Below, in pieces: positions 1 through 8,318 of a DNA stretch of 64,000 nt. The position numbers were made by a program, and so were the translations under genes. Origin of the DNA: DAOMFB01 sp963801475 (GTDB taxonomy: Bacteria > Acidobacteriota > Thermoanaerobaculia > UBA5066); contig CAWDEX010000001.1 in assembly GCA_963801475.1 (NCBI GenBank), forward strand, positions 1,178,001 through 1,242,000, written 5' to 3'. Below the pieces are notes generated by a model. That model saw only the letters and a program-made list of their open reading frames with translations. It was not told the DNA's origin and did not search any database. The first letter of the stretch is position 1; each line of letters opens with the position of its first letter.

Positions 1-340
1 CTCCGTGAACGAGGAGTTCTTCCAGGGGCACTTTCCCGGGAACCCGGTCATGCCCGGGGTCCTGATCCTGGAGTCGATGGCGCAGGTCGGCGGCTGTCTC
101 GTCTTCGCGACCGATCCGTCGACGAAGCACCGGAAACTGATGTACCTCGCGGGGATCGACAAGGCCCGTTTCCGGCGTCCCGTCGTCCCCGGGGACCAGC
201 TCGTCGTGACCATCGAGATGGTCTCGACGCGGGCGAGCTTCATCAAGATCCACGGCGAGGCCCGCGTCGACGGTCAGCTCGCCGCGGAGGCGGACCTGCT
301 TTCGAGCCTCGTGGACAGGCCCGACGGGATGGTGGGCTGA
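1..340 (+). CDS. fabZ: 3-hydroxyacyl-[ACP] dehydratase FabZ (5' end cut off by window)
   Basis: FabZ dehydrates 3-hydroxyacyl-ACP in fatty acid elongation in the cytoplasm. The visible C-terminal part carries the family hallmark EEFFQGHFPGNPVMPGVL, where the His of GHFPG is a catalytic residue, followed by ESMAQVGG and the hot-dog-fold strand AGIDKARFRRPVVPGDQL. The reading frame is open to the left edge, so the start and the first 30-40 residues lie outside; the in-frame GTG at 5 falls inside the conserved motif and is not the real start. The stop codon overlaps the lpxA start (TGATG). The fabZ-lpxA pair is the usual lipid A neighbourhood, which separates it from FabA. Confidence 0.93.
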   Translation, partial: SVNEEFFQGHFPGNPVMPGVLILESMAQVGGCLVFATDPSTKHRKLMYLAGIDKARFRRPVVPGDQLVVTIEMVSTRASFIKIHGEARVDGQLAAEADLLSSLVDRPDGMVG

Positions 341-1119
341 TGGCGAATCATCCGACGGCGATCGTCGCCCCGGACGCGAACATCCATCCCGAGTGCGAGA
401 TCGGGCCCTATGCGATCGTCGGTCCCGGCGTGACGATCGGCGCGCGCACCACCGTCGGGGCGCACGCCGTGATCGAGGGGCCGACGACGATCGGCGAGTC
501 GAACAGGATCCACGCGCACGCGGCGCTGGGCGGGCCGCCGCAGGACCTCAAGTACAAGGGGGAGCCCACGACGCTCGTCATCGGCGACCGGAACGTCTTC
601 CGCGAGTTCTCGACCGCCCATCGGGGGACGGTCACGGGCCACGCCACGACCGTGATCGGCGACGACAACCTCTTCATGGCCTACACGCACGTCGCGCACG
701 ACTGCGTCATCGGCAGCCGGACGGTCTTCGCCAATTACGCGGGCCTCGCGGGGCACTGCACCGTCGAGGACGACGTGATCCTGGGCGCGTACTGCGGCGT
801 GAGGCAGTTCATCCGGATCGGGCGGCACGCGTTCCTCGGGGCCTTCACGGCCGTGAACCGGGACGTCCTCCCGTTCTGCTGGACGTCGGGAGACCGCGAC
901 GCGAGGGCCTGGAAGGTCAACAGCGTCGGCTTGTCGCGGAAGGGCTATTCCGACGAGCGGGTCAGGGCGCTGCAGAAGGCCTATCGTGCGCTCCACCGGC
1001 ACCGGCACGACCACAAGGCGCTCCTCGCGGCCCTCCTGGAGCTCTCGACGACCTCGGAGGACGTGAAGTTCCTCCACGACTTCATCGCCGGCTCGGAACA
1101 GGGAATCCACGGGGCATGA
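340..1119 (+). CDS. lpxA: acyl-ACP--UDP-N-acetylglucosamine O-acyltransferase LpxA
   Basis: LpxA performs the first step of lipid A synthesis, moving a 3-hydroxyacyl chain from ACP to UDP-GlcNAc in the cytoplasm. The 259-residue protein begins with hexapeptide repeats of the left-handed beta helix (about residues 5-190), contains the catalytic histidine in YTHVAHDCVIG, and ends with the helical LpxA C-terminal domain (SRKGYSDERVRALQKAY onward). Length is normal for the family (about 260). The ATG overlaps the fabZ stop by one base, so translation is probably coupled. It ends the plus-strand run and is followed by hairpins before the convergent EF-G-like gene. Confidence 0.95.
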   Translation: MANHPTAIVAPDANIHPECEIGPYAIVGPGVTIGARTTVGAHAVIEGPTTIGESNRIHAHAALGGPPQDLKYKGEPTTLVIGDRNVFREFSTAHRGTVTGHATTVIGDDNLFMAYTHVAHDCVIGSRTVFANYAGLAGHCTVEDDVILGAYCGVRQFIRIGRHAFLGAFTAVNRDVLPFCWTSGDRDARAWKVNSVGLSRKGYSDERVRALQKAYRALHRHRHDHKALLAALLELSTTSEDVKFLHDFIAGSEQGIHGA

Positions 1120-1126
1120 CGATTCA

Positions 1127-1166
1127 GGGGAACCGGGCCGCCTGACGGCGGGCCGGCCGGTTCCCC
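1127..1166. terminator. hairpin after lpxA, probable bidirectional terminator
   Basis: A perfect 10-base inverted repeat, GGGGAACCGG and CCGGTTCCCC, encloses 20 bases that can fold further (GCCGCC with GGCGGG). It starts 8 bases after the lpxA stop, between two convergent genes. There is no U-tract, so it may stop transcription only weakly or with help from Rho. Confidence 0.5.
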
Positions 1167-1218
1167 TGCGCCTCGCTTCGCTCGGCTACCCTTCCGAGCC
1201 CACGGGATCCGGACGGGA

Positions 1219-1280
1219 GGAACCCGCCCTCGGGTTCCCCCGACGACGGGGCCCCACCCCCGTCGTCCCCCTCCGCGCGG
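1219..1280. repeat. tandem hairpin repeat element between lpxA and the EF-G gene
   Basis: Two adjacent perfect inverted repeats. The first is GGAACCCG/CGGGTTCC (1219-1238, 4-base loop). The second is GACGACGGGG/CCCCGTCGTC (1242-1267). They are followed by CCCCCTCCGC. The first hairpin and the CCCCCTCCGC tail recur together after lexA (19373-19415), and the second hairpin core recurs after the mutase gene (58058-58085). This suggests a dispersed intergenic element that also serves as a terminator. Confidence 0.5.
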
Positions 1281-1288
1281 CACGGAGG

Positions 1289-3379
1289 CTATTCCTCGAC
1301 GACTTCGGCCTTCTTCGACTTCGCGTGGTCGGAGATGAGCTTCTCCTGGATGGGGCGGGGGACCTCCTCGTAGTGGTCCATCTCCATCGTGAAGGAGCCC
1401 CGCCCCTGGGTGATCGAGCGGAGGACCGGCGCGTAGGAGATCATCTCGGCGAGGGGCACGTCGGCCCGGATGACGGCGTCCTCGCCCTCGGTCTCCATGC
1501 CGGCCGGACGGCCCCGCCGGCTCGTCAGGTCGCCCATCAGGTCGCCCATGTACTCCTGGGGCGCCTGGATGGCGACCTTCATGATCGGCTCGAGGATCGT
1601 GGGCCGCGCCTTCTCCATCGCATCCTTGTAGGCGAGCGATCCGGCGATCTTGAACGCCATTTCCGACGAGTCGACGTCGTGGTACTGCCCGTCGTAGACC
1701 TCGACGCGGAAGTCGACCATCGGGAAGCCGGCGAGGTAGCCGCGCCGCCTCACGTCCTGGATCCCCTTCTCGATCGCGGGGATGAATCCGCGCGGGATGG
1801 ACCCTCCGAAGGTGTCGTCGTCGAACTCGAAGTCGGCGCCGCGGGTGAGCGGCTTGATCCGGATCTTGCAGTCGGCGAACTGGCCGTGGCCGCCCGTCTG
1901 CTTCTTGTGGCGCCCGTGGCCCTCGGCCGATCGGGTGATCGTCTCGCGGTAAGGGACCTTCGGCGGATGGAGGATGACCTCGACGCCCGACTTCCGCTTC
2001 ATCCGGGCCACGGCGATCTCGACGTGGAGCTGGCCGGCGCCCGAGAGGAGGAACTGGTGCGTGTCCGCGTCGCGTGAGAAGCGGAGCGACGGGTCCTCCT
2101 CGACGAGCTTGTGGATGGCCGACGAGATCTTGTCCTCGTCTCCCTTGGCTTTCGGCTCGATGGCGAAGGAGATCGCGGGTTCCGCGAAGTCGATGGGGGA
2201 GAAGAGAAACGGCTTGTCCTTCGCCGACAGCGAGTCGCCGGTCAGCGTTTCCTTCAGCTTGGCCACGCCGCCGATGTCGCCCGCCGGGATCTCGGGCACC
2301 GTCTGCTGCTGCTTGCCGAGCGGCGAGAAGAGCGGGCCGAACCGTTCCGCGACCTCGCGCGTCCCGTTCCAGTAGTTCCCGTCGGGGCGGATCGTGCCCG
2401 ACACGACGCGGAAGAGGGTCAGCCGGCCGGCGAAGGGGTCGGAGATCGTCTTGAAGACGTAGGCGGCGGCGGGGCCGGTCGGGTCCACGGACAGGGCCTC
2501 GCTCTTCCCGTCCTTCCCCCGGGCGACGGCCCGGAAGGCGTCGGCCGTCGGGAGGAGGTCCACGATCTCGTCGAGGACCTTCTCGACCCCGGTCTCGTGG
2601 TTGCCGGCGGCGGCGAAGAGGACGGGCGCGATCCTCCGGTCGCGGATGGCGGCACGAAGCGCCGGGTGCATCTGCTCCTCGCTCAGGTTCCCCTGGCCGA
2701 AGAAGACCTCCATCAGCTTGTCGTCGCCCTCGGCGACCATCTCGACCAGCGCCTCGTGGAGCTGGCTCGCGTCGCTGGCGAACTCTTCGGGGATCGGGCC
2801 GGGCGCCGTCTTGCCGCCGTCGTCCGTGAGGTAGCCCTGCATCGAAATGAGGTCGATGACCCCCCGGAAGCCCTTCTCCCGGCCGATGGGCGCCTCGGCG
2901 GCGATGCAGGCCCGGCCGAACTTCTTCTGAAGCTGGTCCATGACGCGCCCGCCGTCGGCGTTCTCGCGGTCCATCCGGTTGACCACGACGAGGCGGGGGA
3001 GCCCGAGCTCGTCCGCCACCTTCCAGGCTTTTTCGGTCTGGACCTGGACGCCGGCCACGGCGTCGACGACGAGGATCACGGCATCGGCGGCCCTCATCCC
3101 GCAGACCATCTCGGAGACGAAGATGCCGTAGCCGGGCGTGTCGATCAGGTTGATCTTCTTCTTCTTCCACTCGAGCGAGGCGACCGCGAGTCCGATGGAG
3201 ATCTTCCGGTCGACCTCCTCGGGGTCGAAATCCGTCGGAGCGCTGCCGTCCTCGACGCGGCCGAAGCGAGGGACGGCGCCCGCCTCGTGAAGAAGGGCCG
3301 AGACGAGCGTCGTCTTTCCGACGCCGTTGTGGCCGACGATGGCGACATTGTGGATGGCCGAGGCGGGGAATACTTTCAT
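1289..3379 (-). CDS. fusA: elongation factor G-like GTPase
   Basis: A 696-residue translational GTPase with EF-G domain order. The P-loop GHNGVGKT is at residues 16-23, switch I reads DFDPEEVDRKISI, G3 is DTPG (80-83), and G4 is NRMD (135-138) rather than NKxD. Domains II-V follow, including the domain IV segment HGRHKKQTGGHGQF. The RKIS switch and the short length match the second EF-G family (FusA2-like) rather than canonical EF-G, which usually sits in a str operon with rpsL, rpsG and tuf; none of these is here. Its role in translocation, ribosome recycling or neither cannot be read from sequence. GAGAGG lies 9 bases before the ATG, and a perfect TATAAT lies about 40 bases upstream. Confidence 0.9.
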   Translation of the reverse strand: MKVFPASAIHNVAIVGHNGVGKTTLVSALLHEAGAVPRFGRVEDGSAPTDFDPEEVDRKISIGLAVASLEWKKKKINLIDTPGYGIFVSEMVCGMRAADAVILVVDAVAGVQVQTEKAWKVADELGLPRLVVVNRMDRENADGGRVMDQLQKKFGRACIAAEAPIGREKGFRGVIDLISMQGYLTDDGGKTAPGPIPEEFASDASQLHEALVEMVAEGDDKLMEVFFGQGNLSEEQMHPALRAAIRDRRIAPVLFAAAGNHETGVEKVLDEIVDLLPTADAFRAVARGKDGKSEALSVDPTGPAAAYVFKTISDPFAGRLTLFRVVSGTIRPDGNYWNGTREVAERFGPLFSPLGKQQQTVPEIPAGDIGGVAKLKETLTGDSLSAKDKPFLFSPIDFAEPAISFAIEPKAKGDEDKISSAIHKLVEEDPSLRFSRDADTHQFLLSGAGQLHVEIAVARMKRKSGVEVILHPPKVPYRETITRSAEGHGRHKKQTGGHGQFADCKIRIKPLTRGADFEFDDDTFGGSIPRGFIPAIEKGIQDVRRRGYLAGFPMVDFRVEVYDGQYHDVDSSEMAFKIAGSLAYKDAMEKARPTILEPIMKVAIQAPQEYMGDLMGDLTSRRGRPAGMETEGEDAVIRADVPLAEMISYAPVLRSITQGRGSFTMEMDHYEEVPRPIQEKLISDHAKSKKAEVVEE

Positions 3380-3418
3380 TCAGGCGTTCCTCTCGATGGC
3401 CCGGAGGGGCGAGGCGCG

Positions 3419-3424
3419 ATTATA
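3419..3424 (-). promoter_or_regulatory. -10 box of the EF-G-like gene
   Basis: A perfect TATAAT reads on the minus strand 39 bases before the EF-G start, giving a leader of about 33 bases that contains the GAGAGG ribosome site. No convincing -35 box is seen. Confidence 0.5.
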
Positions 3425-3471
3425 GGAACAGGCGTGAGACGACCGGATGCTTTTCCGCCTCGCGGGCCTGA

Positions 3472-3477
3472 TAGAAT
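3472..3477 (+). promoter_or_regulatory. possible -10 box of the Ser/Thr kinase gene
   Basis: TAGAAT in the divergent intergenic region, 52 bases before the proposed kinase start. The -35 region is poor, so this rests on the -10 match and position. Confidence 0.35.
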
Positions 3478-3529
3478 TTTTCGGGGTCATCCGAACGATT
3501 CCCGGGCGCTGGCGTCCGGGGGAGGCCGT

Positions 3530-6352
3530 CTGCCGACCGAGCTGGGATCGTCGTACTCGAACCTGCCCAAGCGCTTCGGGCGCTACGAGGTGGTCCGGGA
3601 ACTGGGGAAGGGCGCGATGGGCGTCGTGTACCTGGGCCGGGACCCCGTCATCGGGCGTCTCGTCGCGCTCAAGACGATCCGCGTCGCCGCCGAGGACGAC
3701 ATCGAGCAGCGCGAGTTCAACGAGCGGTTCCTCCGGGAGGCGCAGGCCGCCGGCACCCTCTCGCACCCGAACATCGTCACCGTCCACGACGTCGGCGAGG
3801 AGGACGAAACCTCCTTCATCGCGATGGAGTACGTGGAGGGAAAGAACCTGAAGCAGGTGATCCGCGAAAAGGAGCGGCTCTCGTTCGAGCGGATCGGGGA
3901 GATCATCGCCGAGGTGGCGGGGGCGCTCGACTACGCGCACCGCAAGGGGATCGTCCACCGGGACGTCAAGCCGGCCAACATCATCATCACGCCCGACGGC
4001 ACCGTGAAGATCACGGACTTCGGCATCGCGAAGATCGAGACCTCGAGCCTGACGGAGACCGGTCAGTTCCTCGGGACGCCGAACTACATGTCCCCCGAGC
4101 AGGTGACCGGCGAGGCCGTCGACGGTCGGAGCGACCTCTTCTCCCTCGGCGTCGTTCTGTACGAGCTCCTCACCCGGAAGAAGCCGTTCCTCGGCGACAA
4201 CGTCACGTCGATCTCCTACAAGATCGTCCACGAGGAATTTCCCCCGCTGCCGTCGGCGGACGCGGCGATCCCGAGCGAATTCGGGCCGATCCTCGCCAAA
4301 GCGCTCGCGAAGGACCCGGCGATGCGGTTCCAGCGCGGCTCGGATTTCGCTCAGGCGCTCTCCGAGGTCCGGGCGCGGCAGGCCGAGTACCAGATGATCC
4401 GCGACCTCGGCGAGATGGTCGCCCAGGCCGAGAAGCTCGGGTCCATCGCCCCGGTGGAGGCGCCGCCCGCCCCGTCGGCCTCCGGCCTCCCGCGGCCGGG
4501 GGCGGGCGAGGCGACGTCCCGGATCTCCGCGATGTCGCCGGCTCCGCCGGAGGTCACGGGAAGTCTCGAGGCGCTCGCCCGTCGCCGCGACGATCTGAAT
4601 CCCCAGCTCGTCGGCGTGGCGCCGGCATCGGGCGTCGACTCCTCGGGTCCCGACTGGAGTCTCGACACCGATGCCGTCAGGCGGCCGGCCGCGCGTGAGG
4701 CCGTGCCCCGCGAACCGGCGCCCTCCTCTCCCGGCACGCTGATCTCGGATCTCCCTCGCATCCCACCGAAAGGGGCCACGTCCGAGGCGCTGAACGTGCC
4801 GGACGGCCCGGTCGGCACGCGGCCCGCTCCGACACCGCGTCCGGTCCTCCCCGCGCTGAAACTCGACGAGAAGGGGGCGCCCCGCCCCCCGGAGCCGCCG
4901 AGGACCGAACCGCTTCCGTCCGTCCGTCCCGTCCCGTCCCTGGACGTTTCGAACCTCTCGCGGGGCGGCGACGGGGGCGGCGCGATCCGGCGCAAGGCGA
5001 GCGTCATGCCGCCGGCGCTTCCGGACGGAGCGGGGCCGGGCCCGCGCCCGCCGGCTCTACCCCTCGACTCGACGGGGTCGATCCGGCGAACGGCCGCACC
5101 CGTCGCGCCGGTCCCGGCGAAGGCCTTCCCCGCGCGCCCCGTCGCGTCACCGCCCGGGCCCCCCGCGTCCCCGGCGGGCGCGTCGGAGAAGACCGTCCGG
5201 ACGGCCGAGGAGAGCGCGATCGGGCCGCCGACTCCCGCGCCTCTCCCGAGGGACCGGACGCCGGCGATCGCGCCGAAGGAGCGGACCGCGCCGCTCAAGC
5301 TCGAGGCTCCGGTCTCGCCCGCGCCCAAGGAACGGACCGCTCCGATCAGGATCGAGCCGGCGCCAGTGGCTCCACCGAAAGAGGGGACGTCGCCGGTCCG
5401 GCGCGAGCCGGGGGCTGTGGCGCCTCCGGACGTCGAGCCGCTCGAAGGCGTCATGCGCCGCGAGGTCAACCGGACGTGGGCCTGGGCGGTCGTGGGCCTC
5501 GTTCTGACGCCGGCCCTCCTCGTCGTCCTCCTTCTCTTCGCCCGCAGCCGGCAGATCGCTCCCGGAGACGAGAAGGACGGCGTCGCAGCCGAGGCGGCGG
5601 TGGCCGAGAAGAGGCGGCTCCTCGACGACGGGACCCGGCTTCTCGCGGACGGGCAGCTCGAGGAGGCCCGTCAGCGTTTCCTCGAGCTGGCGCGGGTGGC
5701 GCCGGAATCCGTTGCGGCGCGCGACGCCCTCCGGAAGACGGAGCGTCTGCTCGCCAAGAAGTCGGACCTGGATCGCCGGAGCGCCGAAGTGGCCGAACGG
5801 CTCGTCATGGCACGAAGCGCTCGCGCCGGCGGCGATCCGGCGGGGGCCGCTGCCGCCGCGGAGGCCGCGCTCGCTCTCGAACCCGACGACGCCGAAGCGC
5901 AGGCCCTGCGCCGCGCGGCCGTCGAGGAGATCCGGCGGCTACCGAAAGCGGAGCGACGAAGGGCGGAGGCCCGCCTTCGGAGTCTTCGGGTGGAGGCGCC
6001 CCAGCCGTCACCTTCGGTGCCGGCCGCCGCGACGGCGTCTCCGCGGGATCCGGCGGCGGGCTCCTCGCACCGTCTGAGCTTTCGAAGCCCCTTCGCGGCG
6101 GGCACGGTCTTCGTTCGGATGAACGGGACGGAGATCCTCCGCCGGTCGTTCGAATTCGGAAAGACGGGCGGCGTCATGGAGGCGAACGTCGACCTTCCGG
6201 CGCGATCCGGCGAGCTCCGCGCGTGGGTCTTCTCCGCGGACGGGAACATCCGGAGCTACGCGGTGACGCGGGTGGACCTCGCCGCGGGCGACCCACGCTC
6301 GGTGGTGCTCGGCCTCGACCGCGCTCAGAAGCTCTCCGTGGGCCTCGAGTAA
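3530..6352 (+). CDS. membrane-anchored Ser/Thr protein kinase (PknB type) with TPR-like outer domain
   Basis: About 940 residues. The kinase domain (about 16-280) has the glycine loop GKGAMGVVY, the ATP lysine in VALKTI (residue 48), the catalytic loop HRDVKPAN (Asp145) and DFG. A Pro/Ala-rich linker follows (about 320-645) with near-repeats of APKERTAP at about 580-625. One membrane helix (about 648-670) leads to an outer part with helical TPR-like repeats and a final beta-rich domain. No ATG, GTG or TTG lies in frame between the promoter region and the kinase core. The best start is CTG at 3530, preceded by GGAGG at 3521-3525. The substrate is unknown; the gamma-glutamyltransferase gene follows 12 bases later. 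Confidence 0.85.
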   Translation: MPTELGSSYSNLPKRFGRYEVVRELGKGAMGVVYLGRDPVIGRLVALKTIRVAAEDDIEQREFNERFLREAQAAGTLSHPNIVTVHDVGEEDETSFIAMEYVEGKNLKQVIREKERLSFERIGEIIAEVAGALDYAHRKGIVHRDVKPANIIITPDGTVKITDFGIAKIETSSLTETGQFLGTPNYMSPEQVTGEAVDGRSDLFSLGVVLYELLTRKKPFLGDNVTSISYKIVHEEFPPLPSADAAIPSEFGPILAKALAKDPAMRFQRGSDFAQALSEVRARQAEYQMIRDLGEMVAQAEKLGSIAPVEAPPAPSASGLPRPGAGEATSRISAMSPAPPEVTGSLEALARRRDDLNPQLVGVAPASGVDSSGPDWSLDTDAVRRPAAREAVPREPAPSSPGTLISDLPRIPPKGATSEALNVPDGPVGTRPAPTPRPVLPALKLDEKGAPRPPEPPRTEPLPSVRPVPSLDVSNLSRGGDGGGAIRRKASVMPPALPDGAGPGPRPPALPLDSTGSIRRTAAPVAPVPAKAFPARPVASPPGPPASPAGASEKTVRTAEESAIGPPTPAPLPRDRTPAIAPKERTAPLKLEAPVSPAPKERTAPIRIEPAPVAPPKEGTSPVRREPGAVAPPDVEPLEGVMRREVNRTWAWAVVGLVLTPALLVVLLLFARSRQIAPGDEKDGVAAEAAVAEKRRLLDDGTRLLADGQLEEARQRFLELARVAPESVAARDALRKTERLLAKKSDLDRRSAEVAERLVMARSARAGGDPAGAAAAAEAALALEPDDAEAQALRRAAVEEIRRLPKAERRRAEARLRSLRVEAPQPSPSVPAAATASPRDPAAGSSHRLSFRSPFAAGTVFVRMNGTEILRRSFEFGKTGGVMEANVDLPARSGELRAWVFSADGNIRSYAVTRVDLAAGDPRSVVLGLDRAQKLSVGLE

Positions 6353-6364
6353 GGGCCGCTCCGC

Positions 6365-8143
6365 GTGAGCGCTCTTCGGGCCCCGTCAGGCGCCGGGACG
6401 ATACGGGCCGCCTCCACCGCGTTCTGCCTCGCGGCGCTTCTCCTCTTCGGGGCGGCGCGGGGAGGCCCGGAGGACGGCCACTCCGTTCCGTCGACCCCGT
6501 TCGGCCCGTCGCCCACGGTGACCTCCCGGCGCGGCGTCGTCTCGTCGGCGGAAATCGGCGCCTCCCGCGCGGGGGCCGCCGTACTGGCCGCCGGAGGGAA
6601 CGCCGTGGACGCGGCCGTCGCCACGGCGTTCGCGCTCGCCGTCACCTATCCGCAGGCCGGGAACCTCGCGGGAGGCGGATTCGCCGTCGTGAGGAGCCGT
6701 GACGGCTACGTGCATGCCCTCGATTTCCGGGAGACCGCACCCGCCGGCACGTGGGAACGGACCTTCTACCTGCCGGACGGAACGCCCCGGGAAAACGCAT
6801 CGCGCCAGGGGGGGCTCTCCGTGGCGACGCCCGGAACCGTCCGGGGCCTCGAGGAACTCCACCGGCGGCTCGGACGGCTGCCCTGGGAGCGGCTCGTGGC
6901 GCCGGCCGTCGGGCTCGCCCGCGGGGGCTTCCGGGTTCCGGAGCCGATGCGCGCCGACCTCGCACAGGAGGCGGCGCGCCTCAAGGCCTCTCCCGACACC
7001 CGTCGGATCTTCTTCCGGGGCGACGAGCCCGTTCCGGCCGGCGAGCTTCTGAAGCAACCGGAGCTGGCCGCGACGCTCGAGGCCATCGCGCGCGAGGGAG
7101 CGGATGCCTTTCACCGCGGCCGGATCGCGCGGCTCGTCGCGGAGCGCGTCCGGGCGACGGGGGGCGTTCTGACGGAAGAGGACCTCGCGTCCTACAGACC
7201 GGTCTGGCGTCCCCCCGTCGTCGTCGACTTCGACCGATGGCGTCTCGTGACGATGCCGCCGCCGTCCGCGGGAGGTTTCGTCCTGATGTCGGTCCTTGGA
7301 CAGCTCGCGGCGGCACCGGCCGACCTGGCTCGTCTCGACGAGGCGGGGCGCATCCACCTCGTCGCCGAGGCGATGAAGCGCGCCTTCGCCGACCGGAACG
7401 AGTACATCGGCGACCCGGACTGCGTTTCGATGCCGCTCGCGGCGCTGCTCGCACCGGCGCGGCTCGCGACGCTCGGCGGGTCCCTTCGACTGGACCGCGC
7501 CACGCCGTCCGCGGTGATCAAGGCGGGAGCGGTCCCCCGCGAAGGGGACCAGACGACGCACTTCTCCGTGGCGACGGCCGACGGCGAGGCGGTGGCGGTC
7601 ACGTACACGCTGAACGAGACGTTCGGAAACGGCGACGTCGTTCCCGGGGTCGGTGTCCTTCTGAACAACGAGATGGACGATTTCGCCACGCAGCCGGGCC
7701 GGCCCAACCTCTTCGGGCTGATCCAGGGGACGGCGAACGCCGTCCGGGCGGGCGCCCGGCCCGTGTCGTCCATGAGCCCGATGGTCGTGCTCGAGGACGG
7801 GCATCCGCGCTTCGTCCTCGGCTCGCCCGGGGGTTCGACGATTCCCTCGACCGTTCTGGAGGTCTTTTTCCGCGCCGGTCCGCTCGGCCAGTCCCTGCCG
7901 GCCGCCGTGGCGGCCCCGCGCTTCCACCACCAGCATCTTCCCGACGAGCTCGTCGTGGAGCGGGGGGCGTGGCCTGCGGCCGTTCTCGAGGAGCTTCGGC
8001 GACGCGGCGACGTCGTCCGGCAGAGGACGCTGATCGGCGTGGTCCACGCGATCTCGTTCGAGAAGGACGGAACGCTGACCGGCGTCGCCGATCCCCGGCG
8101 CTACGGTCGGCCCGTCTCGGCCGAGCAGATCTCCCGGCCCTGA
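6365..8143 (+). CDS. ggt: gamma-glutamyltransferase
   Basis: An Ntn-hydrolase that cleaves or transfers the gamma-glutamyl group of glutathione and similar compounds, normally in the periplasm after self-cleavage. The 592-residue precursor has a hydrophobic N-terminal segment (about residues 15-32) that looks like a signal peptide. AGNLAGGGFAVV lies in the large subunit, and the processing/catalytic threonine lies in DQTTHFSV at about residues 397-398. The small subunit carries NNEMDDF and the GSPGGSTI oxyanion motif. Length is typical (about 580). The GTG start lies 12 bases after the kinase stop, so the two may be co-transcribed. Confidence 0.93.
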   Translation: MSALRAPSGAGTIRAASTAFCLAALLLFGAARGGPEDGHSVPSTPFGPSPTVTSRRGVVSSAEIGASRAGAAVLAAGGNAVDAAVATAFALAVTYPQAGNLAGGGFAVVRSRDGYVHALDFRETAPAGTWERTFYLPDGTPRENASRQGGLSVATPGTVRGLEELHRRLGRLPWERLVAPAVGLARGGFRVPEPMRADLAQEAARLKASPDTRRIFFRGDEPVPAGELLKQPELAATLEAIAREGADAFHRGRIARLVAERVRATGGVLTEEDLASYRPVWRPPVVVDFDRWRLVTMPPPSAGGFVLMSVLGQLAAAPADLARLDEAGRIHLVAEAMKRAFADRNEYIGDPDCVSMPLAALLAPARLATLGGSLRLDRATPSAVIKAGAVPREGDQTTHFSVATADGEAVAVTYTLNETFGNGDVVPGVGVLLNNEMDDFATQPGRPNLFGLIQGTANAVRAGARPVSSMSPMVVLEDGHPRFVLGSPGGSTIPSTVLEVFFRAGPLGQSLPAAVAAPRFHHQHLPDELVVERGAWPAAVLEELRRRGDVVRQRTLIGVVHAISFEKDGTLTGVADPRRYGRPVSAEQISRP

Positions 8144-8168
8144 GGTGGCGCCGGGAGCCGCCGGATGG

Positions 8169-8174
8169 TATCTT
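8169..8174 (+). promoter_or_regulatory. -10 box of the tRNA-Pro gene
   Basis: TATCTT ends 19 bases before the mature tRNA 5' end, giving a short 5' leader for RNase P to remove. It has the same TANNNT form as other promoters in the window. Confidence 0.4.
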
Positions 8175-8193
8175 CCGCGTCCGCCTTTCTGGT

Positions 8194-8270
<77 letters not shown>

Positions 8271-8318
8271 TCTTCCTTCCTCCGCCGCGGGGAATCGCCT
8301 CGTGAGACGATCTCTGGC

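Noticed and set aside
2111..3529. A long open frame running into the kinase gene from within the EF-G gene
   Set aside because: It lies antisense to the well-conserved EF-G gene and its predicted residues show only high-GC shadow composition; the kinase homology starts after 3530.
4400..5460. A long minus-strand frame over the kinase linker
   Set aside because: It is a low-complexity shadow of the Pro/Ala-rich linker with no recognisable domain or ribosome site.
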